Shown: piece by piece, positions 45,940-56,600 of the stretch | How positions within the stretch are numbered: position 1 is the stretch's first letter | Layout of the letters: every line of letters begins with the position of its first letter | Origin: Allomyces arbusculus | Lineage: Eukaryota > Blastocladiomycota > Blastocladiomycetes > Blastocladiales > Blastocladiaceae | Length of the DNA stretch: 64,000 nt | Direction of reading: 5' to 3' | NCBI GenBank assembly: GCA_027604705.1 | Contig: JADHYV010000043.1 | Span: 1-64,000, forward strand | The notes under the pieces: model-generated | What the model was told of the DNA's origin: nothing | The model's input: the letters and a program-made list of their open reading frames with translations, nothing else | Databases searched by the model: none | Made by a program: the position numbers and the translations under genes

Positions 45940-46410
45940 TGGGGGGCCTACCGCGTCGCCGGCCTCGGGTTGGCGAGCGTGCTCACGACCCGGCTGTCGA
46001 CAAGGACGAGCGGGTCGCGAATAGGTTGGAGTAGACGTTTGTGTTGAAAGCGAGGCTCATTGTCGGATTTTGTTCCGCAACCGTCTTGCCGCATGCCGCC
46101 AACGTTTTTGTTTTGTGCCCGCGTTGCTTTCCCATCGGAAGTCCGAGTTGGTCCTCTCCCCATCGCTCTACGACGCACACGAGCTGTCCAACTCCCACGT
46201 CGTCTTGTTCCACGTCCCCTTTCTCTCGCCCATTGCGTTTGCGTCGACGTTCTGGCTCGACCCGGCTATCAATGGGACGCGCGAGGCCGACGCTGCTGCG
46301 GCAGCTGTGGGCGCGAGCAGGACAGTCGTAGTAGCAGCAGCGACGACGCCGCGAGCGCGTGCGCGGGGACCATTGCGACAGTGGCCGAGGCCAAGGCGAG
46401 CGGCGCGTGA
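45940..46410 (+). pseudogene. Decayed partial duplicate of the DHA1/ZIFL-like MFS gene
   Basis: The segment 45940-46060 aligns with the end of exon 5 of the intact gene (shared GTCGACAAGGACGAGCGGGT-like and AGACGTTTGYG blocks). The segment 46160-46410 aligns with its last exon, from the TTYGCGTCSACGTTYTGGCT block through GGCGCGTGA. The frame is broken: stops lie within the exon 5 part (for example GGAGTAG near 46030) and indels shift the last exon. Exons 1-4 are missing. It is on the same strand about 3 kb downstream of the parent, so a local duplication followed by decay is the simplest explanation. Confidence 0.75.
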
Positions 46411-47178
46411 TGGTTGGACATGCGCGGTTGCATTGAAATTAGACCTGCTGCACGGCGGTGTTGAGTTTGGTGCATGGATGACGGAGAGTTGATCGAACAC
46501 GAACGGCACCGCGCAGACGACGCGCACTGGTCTTCGTCGTCGTCAACACGCTGATGGACTCGAGGGGCCCTCGTCGAACACGACTCGTGCGGGCAGACTT
46601 GCAGCCGTCATCGGGGGACTCGCTTTTCTTTTGCAAGGGACTGTCGGACTCAAAGGGACAGATCGATGCAACGAAACGGTGAACGCCACGGCCTTGGCTG
46701 CGCTTGCGCACGCTCTTGGAAAGTCTGCTGCCGAGTTGTCCCTGGCATTGCACACCCGAACTTTGATCTGCCAGCTGATCCCTGGATGAGGCGACGAGCG
46801 GTCACCAGCTGAGGAGCGCACCGACTCCCGATGCGACAGCGTCCCCACCGCCATCACCATCACGACGCACGCGAGGCACCAAAGTGGCGCAAAGCACTTT
46901 GTCCACCACTCTCCTGTTCTCTCGCCTCGATCGTGAATCGTAGTTCATACACTCAAGCGGGAAAGTTGTGGACCGCGCGCGCGACGGTGAACCCCGACGC
47001 GCTCTGCAGCTGCACGAAGGGACGCACGCGCGCACGACGCGTTGCAAGTCACCGGCTCAAGTCCTCATCCGCGTCGGTGCGCCGGAGTGCCATATAAGCG
47101 CGGCCACCCCGCCCGCTTAAGACCAGCATCGAGCTTTCGACTCCCATCGTCTGCCACCACCCACTCTTCTCCATTACC
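46411..47178. promoter_or_regulatory. Upstream region of the Gln-rich repeat gene
   Basis: No supported gene. The core promoter of the downstream gene is at its right end. Confidence 0.45.
47093..47098 (+). promoter_or_regulatory. TATA box of the Gln-rich repeat gene
   Basis: The sequence CATATAAGCG places TATAAG 86 bp upstream of the ATG at 47179. The leader between them is rich in C and T. A clear TATA box is rare in this window and usually marks strongly regulated or abundant transcripts in fungi. Confidence 0.6.
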
Positions 47179-48666
47179 ATGGCCGCCATCCCCACCACCA
47201 CCACGATCCCTGTATGCGTCGACGCTCTCTTCTCCACCCGTGCAAATTGGCCAACATTAGAAATCTGACCCGATTCCATCGTTTCCCCGTCATGTTAGTC
47301 GGGCGAGCTTGTGCCGCTCCCGATCCCGGCCACCACCGCCGCCCCGAACGCCAGCGAGACCGTCCCCGAGGCCGCCCCGGAGGCGATCCCCGCTGCAGTC
47401 CAGAACACGTCGGGCACCGCAGCACCTGCCACCCCGGCGGCCCCCGCGCACGAGGCTGCGCCTGCGCACACGACGACGTGCGCGCCCGCGCCCACGACCA
47501 CGACCGACATCTCGGCCGCGCAGCTCCAGGGCCAGTACCAAACCATCGACGTTTCGACGTCGGGCCACGGCGCGACCAACGTGTCGGCGACGCAGGGCCA
47601 GCTGCAGTACCAGAACGTGGAGTCGTCGGGTGCCGGTAGCGCGTCCGTGTCCCAAGGCCAGGCGCAGTACCAGCACGTCGAGGCTTCGGGTGCCGGCAAC
47701 GTGTCGGTGACCCAGTCGCAGGCGCAGTACCAGTCGGCCGACGTTTCGGCCGCTGCCGGTCGCCATGGTGGCGCCAACGCGTCCGCGTCGCAGGGCCAGA
47801 TGCAGTACCAGTCGGCTGATGTTTCGGCGGCGGGCCACGGCGCTGTGGCCGTCACGGTCACGCAGGAGCAGGCGCAGGTCCAGACGATCGATGCGTCGGC
47901 TGGTGGGAACGGCGGCGCCAACGTGTCGGCGAACCAGGGCCAAGTGCAGAACCAGTCGGTGGACGTGTCGGGCGCCGCCGTTTCGGCGACGCAGGCGCAG
48001 GCACAACAACAGACGGCCGAGGTTTCGGCGCACGGCGGTCACTGCGGCCACGACGACGGGTCGTACGTTGTCCCGCACCACGCGAACGACGACGGTTCGT
48101 GGTTCGCGGGCCACGGGTTCGACATCAATGCGCTCCAGACGCAGTTCCAGGGCCAGCACATTGACATCTCGTCGGCGTTTGGCCACGGCCTCGACGCGGT
48201 CGCGCAGCAGTTCCAGGCGCAAGTGCAGTCGGTCCAGGCGCAGGCCGGTCATGGTCACGCTGATGTGTTTGCGCAGCAAGCACAGGCTCAGTCGCAGTCG
48301 GCGACGGCCTCGGGCAATGGCCACGCTGATGTGTTCGCTCAGCAGGCTCAATTCCAGACGCAGTCGGCTGATGCTCACGGTAACGCCGATGTGTTCGCGT
48401 CGCAGGCTCAATTCCAGACGCAGTCTATCGACGCTTCGGCGTCGGGCCACGGCCACGCTGATGTGTTCGCGTCGCAGGCGCAGGCCCAGTCGCAGTCGGT
48501 CAACGCGTCGGGCAACGGCCACGCCGATGTGTTTGCGCAGCAGGCGCAATTCCAGTCGCAGTCGGTGGACGGGTCGGGCGCCAACGTCTCAGCGACGCAG
48601 GCTCAGGCCCAGACGCAGTCGGTTGACGTGCACTCAGCCACGGTCGCTCACCCGTCGTTCTGCTAA
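47179..48666 (+). CDS. Gln-rich tandem-repeat protein, family unknown
   Basis: Exon 1 is 47179-47211 and exon 2 is 47299-48666 (GTATGC..TTAG intron), total 466 aa. There is no signal peptide or membrane helix. After an Ala/Pro/Thr-rich 85-residue start, the protein is built of 20-27 residue repeats with alternating small, Gln and hydrophobic residues. The first array has units like VSATQGQLQYQNVESSG. The second has units like HADVFAQQAQFQTQSAD. A non-repeat spacer between them is rich in His, Gly and Asp (GGHCGHDDGSYVVPHH). Regular alternation of Gln/Val/Ser suggests stacked beta strands, as in a solenoid or amyloid-like fibre. The only cysteines are one or two near the N terminus, one in the spacer and the final residue. 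Function unknown; a structural or coat role is a guess. Confidence 0.8.
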
Positions 48667-49826
48667 GTGCAGCCGCTCTCCCCGTCCGCGTATTGCGGAT
48701 ATCTCCCTTCACCCTCCCCTCTCCACCAATTTTGCTGATCCCTTGTTGTAGCTAGTTAAATCGTTTCCTGTACCATATTCTTACATGAAATTCTTTTGAG
48801 CCTCGTTTCGTGTCTGATGGATTCCAAATGCCTTTCGGCAGATTTCTGTCGCCAAGTTCAGTCGGCGTCAATCAGCCGATATATTTCCCCGTGTCAGAGC
48901 AAGGTGGCTGAAAAGAATGGAGCGATGTCCTTCATGGTATCGCCAGCTCGAATTCGTTTCATGGGCGCCAAGACATGGCTCACTTGTTTTGTTGCCCGCA
49001 GGTCTGCATCCAATCGCGGGCTCGTGCCATGCACGCGCGCAAGTCACGCAAAAGACGCTCTTGAGGCATTTTACCAGCTTGGTATAGGTACCGTGGCCGT
49101 CGACACGTTACTCAGGTGCAGAGTCAAGAGGAATGGTTGAACACAAACTTGAGCCCATCAATGCCTTGCCCCTCAAGCGCAGAGGTTCGGTTTCAGGTGG
49201 GCCGACTTGAACCAATTTTTCAATGAGTTAAGGGTACATCAAAAAACTTCCATGCTTGTGGTGGCACTTTTTGGGGTCAAGCGAGGAGTTCGGGGTGAGC
49301 GATCAAAGATTCAAAAGCGTCTTGACGGCAACCACCGGTATGTATTAAACAACTTCACATTCGCGATGCGCGCGAGTGCGCAGCCCAACATATAATTTTT
49401 CGCAGCGGCCTCACCAACCCAACTTCCACAACTGTAGCGAGGTGCCGCTTGGTGATATTTTTTCCTCTTCAGAGCATCAAATCCTGCATTTTTGTCCGAC
49501 TATATATACATTGAGAGCTGATGTTGCCTGGAGCAAAACGCAATTCTTAGTATATGTCAGGGTTGCGCGTTGGTGATGCTGCGGTTGCATTGCGGCGCTA
49601 ATGCATTGATGTTTCGAGACAAGACTAGCATAACCTATTTCCTGTCCCCTTGTCGACGCCAATAAAGATTGAGCAATTCGTAAAACGCTGGCATCGCAAC
49701 GCTGCGTCATGTTGTGTCCAGACTTGATATCAGTCTCGATATTTGAGGATGGAGCCAACGAATGGCCAACACGATTTTGCTTCCAGGTATGAACTGCTTT
49801 ACATTGTCACCGTGGCACACCCGCGC
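48667..49826. other. Convergent intergenic region, lower GC
   Basis: About 1.2 kb with lower GC than the genes. Short frames only. A TATATATA stretch near 49500 has no gene placed to use it. Confidence 0.5.
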
Positions 49827-51993
49827 TCACACCTCCAATTTGAGAACCAGGCCCGGGCCCTCGTCATGCTCATCGGCGCCCACGGCTGACGACGAGTGCC
49901 CACTGTCGCTGATGCCGTCGATGGACGTGTCCCCCTCCGCGTCCGACTGGTACGCGCGGGTATCGCCAGCAACTTCGACACTGCTCTCCGGATCGCGAAC
50001 CGGTCCCGCGTCATCCTCGCCGATTGCACTCGCGACCCCCGGCCCGACCGCCGGCAGCGCACCCTCGCGGTCCTCATCGGCCTCATCCGTGGGCGGAGCC
50101 GGATCGTGCGGCGCCGTGCGCAGTGCCGGCTCATGCGGCATGACCACGTCCGGCAACCCCATCGACGGCCGCGCCGGCGATGGCGGTGCGGGTACCGACG
50201 CCGGATCCACATCAGTCGCCGCCACTTCGGGACTCGCCGGCCGCCGCGCAATCGTGACATTGACGGCCGGAATCGCCGAGAACCCAGCATCAAACTGAGG
50301 CAACCCCGGCGGGATCGACACGTCGTGCCCGTCGTCATCGTCGTTCATGGCAGCAGCGAGATCCACATCGGCCTCCGACGCGGGACGCGGGTCGGCGACA
50401 GGGACCGCATGCACCGCCGCGGCAGACCCATTGGCCACGACTGGCACCGACCGCGACGCCGCGTTCACGTCGCGCACCGCCACCGCTACCGCATTCTCTT
50501 CGTTTGTCGAGCGCGTCGCCGCACCGTCCTTGTCGGCCGGACCGGCAGGTGCCGACGACTCGGCCGCGGTCTGGACCGAATCGAGGGTCGCGCGCAGCGT
50601 CTCGACCTCGACCTGCAGCGCAGCGACCTGCTCGGCCCAGTCGCGGTCCTCCTCGGCGGCGAGCCGCAAACTCGTGCGCATGATCGCCTGCGCGGCGTCG
50701 AGCTTTTCCATGGCTTGTGTCTTTTCGCGCGCGAGTTGGTCGCTGCGGTCGCGTTCCGCAGCAAGATGCACCTGCAGGTCCCGGTGAAGCCGTTTCTTGT
50801 CGTCTTGCGCTGCTTGCTAGATGGACGGGAGAGGGTATGAGGTGTGGATAGGGGAGGGGATGGGTGGGCATGGAGAGAACGGACCACTTGGGCACGGAAC
50901 TTGGACATGATGAGTTCCAGTGTCGACTCGTATTCCTTGAGTGTGGCCGCAAGCGCGGCATTGTCCTGCTGCAGCGCCTCGATGCGCGGGTCTGGTGCAG
51001 CGTCTGTGGTCACACGGTTAGCGACTCCCACAGTCAGCCAGGTGAACTCGCATTGGGAGGGAACGCACCGGTTTGCATCGCAGCTTCGGCCACCACCGCT
51101 TCGTGCCGGGCGCGCCCCACATGCTCCACAGCCATCAGCGTCTCTGACGACGCATGCGGTGAACTCCCTTGGTCGTTTGTGTCGGGGAACGCGGCCGCGC
51201 TCGCGTCGCGCGCAGTCTTCGAGGCGTGATCCGCACCCAGCACGTCGGGCAGGACCGCTTCACACCCGACATCAATCATATCGCGCAGCGGCGCCGCGTG
51301 CTCAGCGACAGGCGACGTCTGCGTGGTCGCCGAGGACGGCTCGACGGGCGGAAAGTCCGCGACGATCACGGGTGGAGAGAGACCGAGATGATGCGCCGTT
51401 GGTACCGACGACGGGGATGACGGCGGGTGCGAGCTGACCGATGCGGTTGGGTCGATCTTGAGCACCTCCTAGAATTGGCAGGCGAGCGTCAGGCTCCCCG
51501 ACCGGCAGCAACTCCGGACATCCGAATTCGCGCGTACCTTGACTTGCTTGACGCGACTCGCCACGTCCACAACGAGCCGCTCATTCTCGGCATTGACGCG
51601 CTCAAGTTGCCGCATCAAGTCGAGCGCCTGCGCCGTAATGATAGCCAAATCGGGCGTCGCCGATGCCACTGGGTACCGCGGCGGCGCGACGGCTACTGCT
51701 GCAGCATCCGAGTGCCGCCTGCTGTTCTCGTCGGCCGCGTTCACGGGTCGCACGTAAGCGCCATAACCATAGCCGTAACCGTGCCCACCCGCGGCCGCAG
51801 CGCGCGGTGGCAGCGCCGTGAGCGTGGCGTGCGGCGGCGGCAGTGGCGTCGCGCCGGGAGGGGGCGGGGTGAAGGATGCGGTAGTCTGGCGCTGCTGATC
51901 TTGACTGTTATTTGGAAATGATACGCGCGCGCCAGAGGGTGCGGGCGCCGAGGGCGGGCGCGCAGCGACGGGCGGCGGCGCCATGGACTGCAT
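49827..51993 (-). CDS. SIKE/FGFR1OP2-family coiled-coil protein (STRIPAK component)
   Basis: Homologues (human SIKE and FGFR1OP2, Sordaria SCI1) are subunits of the striatin-interacting phosphatase and kinase complex. Exons: 51993-51538, 51468-51069, 51003-50885 and 50816-49827, total 654 aa. A first coiled coil at about 118-152 (LMRQLERVNAENERLVVDVA) precedes a 130-residue disordered insert. The family core follows from about 287: DPRIEALQQDNAALAATL, then EYESTLELIMSKFRAQV, which matches the human HQSALELIMSKYREQ. Splicing then joins DDKKRLHRDLQVHLAAERDR. The C-terminal 220 residues are disordered and acidic. The protein is about three times the animal length because of the disordered parts. 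The start could instead be the in-frame ATG at 52203, adding 70 residues. Confidence 0.85.
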
Positions 51994-52463
51994 TGCGGCG
52001 GGTTCTGAATGGCAGAGATAAACGTTGTCAAGGAGTGAACGTCGTCGATATCGTCGATGGATGGCAGACTTGGCCCGCCGGTTCTCGTTGCGGTGCGGCG
52101 CGACCGCACGCGAGGACGTGGCGGAAGACGGATCTGACAGCAGCCTGACGTGGTCGTGCGCCATGCGGGAACCCCCGCCAAATGACGTCGAATGCCGTTG
52201 CATCTGCTGGCGTTGATCATGTTACGGGGCACCTCTGTTGATTTCCCGCATAATGCTCACGATTGGCATTGCGGTCGAGAGTATCTGCTGCCACTGCGGC
52301 ACCAGGTCACGGAACGCCTGCTGATGCTGCTCGCAGCCTTCGCCGTGTGGACACCTTTGTTGCTCAGAACAACGATTCGAGTCTCGAGTCTACCTGTGCG
52401 ATTTTGAGTTGAACGCATATTGCGGGGCAGGATTGGTGGGGAGGCAAGAAATGCTCGATCTGA

Positions 52464-53640
52464 TCAGCACAGGGAAACAATTGGGCGCTGGTCGATCTGG
52501 CCGAGGTCTGGATGTGGTATGTCACGCATGATCAACCATGTCACGCACACATGTCCAGTCAATCCGCCGCTGCACCCATCAACCACGTCAGTCTTGAATA
52601 ATTGTGGGCAGTGCGAAGGTAAGCCATCAAAGACATATCCATACCTCGATGGCGGCAATGTTGAACTTAAACTTGCCCAAAACGGCGCGGAGGAACGGAT
52701 CCGCGACCATGACAGGGTCCTCTGGCTCGCCCTGTTTGGACTTGCAAGTGAAGCCCGTCTCAAACACAGCAAGCAGCTCTCCGGCGATCGTGTCTTGAAC
52801 CCACTGGGCCAGCATGTCTCGAACGGCCAAAGCAGCCCGCGACTTGAGATTGTCAAGAGCATATGCTCCTGTGGCACGGTGCACGGCCTCCGGGAGCGCG
52901 TGCTTGGTCAACGCCGAGTGGATCCTTTGCCTGCGAGAGCATGCGTGAACCGAGTCTTGCAGGGCGTTGACTGTCTCGTTGTGATTTTGCTGCACATAGC
53001 CCGCGAGCCGGTCGAGCACCCTCTCGCGGCGTTCCGTCTCGTAAGCTTTCCGTCCGCAGCGGCGACCGTTGGTGCGCACACGTGAGAACAGAGAGAAAGG
53101 CCTCCAGTGCTCCGTAAAAGTCCTTGCGGCGTCAAGCGGCATGACGAGTCGAATCGCTGAGGCTGAACAATCTTTTGGTTGGTCTTAAACAGCAGCAAGT
53201 TTGGACAAACGAGTCTTTGACAACCGCGATCAGACACACCTTCAAGTCGAACGCGTCCCGCAACAGTGGCGAGGAGTGAGGCAACTTGACAACAGTGATG
53301 TGGGAACGTCGAGTCAAACGTTTTAAAACGGCTTTGGCAAGTCGCAAAAGTGACTCACTTTGCCGCAACTCATACTCGCGATTGGTTTCCAAGTCGACCG
53401 AGGAGGACGAACACAATTGAGAGTGCAGCATGTTGGGAACAGCAAGAATGATATTGAAATCACACGGACATCTGACGAGAATGTTCTTGGCAACAGCAAA
53501 AGAAACGTAAACATCAAATAACGACGGCACGTTACGGATTGGGCACTGCAATAGGTCAGGTGTGGATTTGCGACAAATGTGCGCGAAAAAAAAAGCGAGA
53601 GATGGCTGCAAAAACGGCTGAAAAAAGATCATGAGATGTG
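52464..53640 (-). CDS. Unrecognised multi-exon candidate gene
   Basis: Three minus-strand segments look like real protein and have lower GC than the neighbours. From 5' to 3': about 53640-53230 (contains LETNREYELRQSESLLRLAK and LPHSSPLLRDAFDLK, then an AAG/GTGTGT donor); 53142-52640 (contains ERRERVLDRLAGYVQQNHNE and RAALAVRDMLAQWVQDTI, ending IAAIEV at a GTATGG donor); and a tail near 52600-52464 (GLTGHVCVTWLIMRDIPHPD then stop). Frames differ, so introns must join them, but I could not fix the first junction. The protein seems helical and soluble. No family recognised. Outer boundaries are approximate; it could also be a decaying gene. Confidence 0.4.
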
Positions 53641-53654
53641 AGCATGGCACGCGA

Positions 53655-56600
53655 CTATACTGGCGACACGAGCATTTCCGACTGCTCACCCACAACCGAG
53701 ACCTGGCGATCCCGAGCCGCCACCGTGGCCGCCACCGGGACTGTGGCCGCAACGGTTTGCTCGTCGGGTGCAGCATAGGTCGCGTCCTGGTGTGCTTGAC
53801 GGCGGCGGCGCGCCACAAGCGCGGCCACCGCACCGACAGCAGCAGCCGTGGCCAGGCCAGCGCCCATCGCGGCCAGAACCTCGTTAGAGCCCGAGCTGGC
53901 GACCGGAGTCGCAGCGCTCTCGGCGGTGGGCGTGGCATCAAACTGTTTGAGCAGGCCGCCGGACGTGGTCGTCGTGGTCGGCAGAGCAGCAGCAAATGCG
54001 GCCACAGTCGGCGTCGAAACCTTGGCAACCGTGGCCACCGTTGTCGTGGTCGCTTTGCCACCACCACCTGCCGGTTTCTTGACGGTCGTGGTCGTTGTGG
54101 GCTTGACGGACGTGGGCGTGGCGGTGGTCGTGGTCGATTTGGAGGTGACGGTGGCCGTTGAAGTGGGCGAGGCCGTGGGTGTCGAGAGTTTGGATGTCGT
54201 GCTCGTCTTAGTTGTAGGAATCGAAGACACGGTCGTGGTCGTGGTCGCTTTCGCCGCGCCCCCCTTTTTGGTGCTTGTCGAAGTCGCGGAACTGGGCTTG
54301 GGGGTCGTGCTGGCAGCCGCGCTTGTGCTACTTGGAGTCGCGGCCGTCGTTGACCGCGAGCTCGTGGATGCGCCCGTGCTGCTTGCAGTCGCGGCGGTCG
54401 TTGACCGCGAGCTGGTGGATGCGCTCGTACTGGTTGGAGCTGCACTCGTCGCTGGCCGTGAGGTGGACGCACTCAAGCTGGTTGCAACCGGCGAGCTCTC
54501 TGTCGATGCGCTCTGCGTCGTCGGTGCAGCAGCACTACTCGTCGTGAGCCCCGTGCTCGCGGTGGACGCGGTCGAGATCGTTGGCGCAGCGGTACTGCTC
54601 GTCGTGAGCCCCGAGCTTGCGGTGGACGTGCTCATGACCGTTGGTGCAGCGGTATCGCTCGCCGTGGATTCCGTCAATGCACTCACGCCGGTTGGCATCG
54701 TCGACGCAGCAGTGCGCGTGTCCTGCGTGGTCTCGGCTGTGCTGGCAATCGATCCGGTAGTGACCGACTCACGGCGCACCGTGGAATCCGCGGTCGATGC
54801 CGCCGCGGTGCTGGTGGATGTATCGCGCACGGTTTCGGCACTGGTTGACGGCAACTCGGCGGTGGGAAGCGGCGTGGTCGTGTTGGGTTCCGAAGTGGTG
54901 GACGAATCTATTCGAAATGAAGAGAGCGCAAAGAGCGGTGAGCGGAGAACGACAGCTTAGTGAAGTGCACGAACAAGTTTGCATACCAGTCGCCGATGAG
55001 GTGCTTGCTGGAGCAGACGCAACCGTCGTGGGCTCCGCAGTTGACGCGGTGCTCTGCGTCAGCGCTTTGAACGGAAAAAAAATGTGGTAGAAGCAAAGTG
55101 TGAGCGGCACGTTCCAGAAATGAGCGGAAAAGAAAAATGAGTGAAAAGTGCATACGCGTCGTGGTCGCAGCGGCGCTGGAACTGTCCAACGCGGTCGTCG
55201 GCAGCCCAGTCGGCTCTTGAGAGGTCGTGACGGCAGGTGTGGTGGACGTTGTGTCCGAATGAGTCGACTCAAGCGACGTGGCCGTGGACGCGTCTGGGAG
55301 ACCAAGGTTGAGAATGGCGGACGTCAGTGTTGTGCCACATGCTTTTGGCACGGGTGCAGAAGAGCACGGAGAAACAAACCAGTCGAGCTCGTTGCGGCAC
55401 TGGTGCTCTCGAAAGTCGTGACCGTGGTGCGCTCGGTGCTGTTTGTCTCAATCGACGTTGCCGTGCTTGTTGTCGACGCATCTGGATTGTGGAAAAAGGA
55501 AATGAAAACGTGAGCGTCACGCCCATGAAGAGCAACCGCTAAAGTAAAATCAAAGGCAACGCACCAGTCGAGACCGTGGCAGCACTTGTGGTATCCAGCG
55601 TGGTGGCCTCCGTAGACGTCGTATCGGTCGAATTTGCGGTGGTCGACGTCGTCATGGACGTGACGTCGGTACTGGTCGTCTCGAACGAGGTGGCCGTGCT
55701 CTCCGTCGTGATTTCTGCGTAACGCGAGTGAGGGAAGGGATCAGCTCTCGGCGGCCGGTGAGTGAAAAAATGAAGGGCAAGTACCCGTAGACGTTGCTGC
55801 CGCGCTGGTGCTGCCCGACGTGGTCTCAGACGTGGTTGTTGGCTCAATGGACGTGTTATCGGTCGTTGAGGTTTCTAAATAGCGGGAGGCCAGCACGAAT
55901 GGTCAATTTCATGTGCGGTCGCATAAAAGCGATGTCAAGCGCAGCGCCATGCGGAAAAGGGTGGAGAGCGTACCCGTCGACGTAATCACGGCGCTGGTGC
56001 TGTCCAAAGTGGCCGTGGTCAGATCAGCCGTCGACGACGACGTAATATCGGAACTGGTGATTGTCGGCGTGGCTGTTGTCTCCGAGCTGTTCAATTCGGA
56101 CGTTGCGGTCGGAGTTTCCGTTGACTCTGTGGAAAAAAACACGCGGCCGCCGCAAAAAATAAAAGATGAGCGGCCCATTCACGACAGAAGGATCGCCCAA
56201 AATCAAACGCGTACCCGCTGTGGAGGACGTGGAATCACTTGACGTGCTTTCCGTCGTGGCAGACGGTTCGGCTAAGGGAAAGGCGTACAAGCGGGGAGCA
56301 GTCGCATGAAGGTCAGTGTCGCAGCAAACAAAGTCGCAAAACGTGATCAAACGGTTGGCGAAAGTGCGGAAGCGCGCACCAGTTGACGACGTCTCAGCGG
56401 TGCTCAAATCAGCGGATGTTGTAGAATCGGTCGTCGCGGTCGTTTCTACGCAGAATGCAAGTGATGGAGCAAGCAGGTCAGAGGCGGCACTCATATCCGG
56501 GATGAGCGTGGTAGTAGCACTTACCGGTCGAGGTCGGCTCACTGGCGGCCGTGTCCTGCGTCGAGGTGCTCGCGGAATCTTGAGTCGACGTCAAAGTCTC

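Noticed and set aside
47290-48549. 419-codon minus-strand open frame with His-Arg-Leu repeats
   Set aside because: It is antisense to the Gln-rich repeat gene and simply mirrors its repeats. The plus strand has the TATA box, intron and start.
53848-54960. 370-codon plus-strand open frame rich in Val and Leu
   Set aside because: It is the antisense of the mucin last exon; Ser/Thr codons read as Val/Gly/Leu codons on the other strand. The same explains plus-strand frames at 58177-59196 and 59606-60397.
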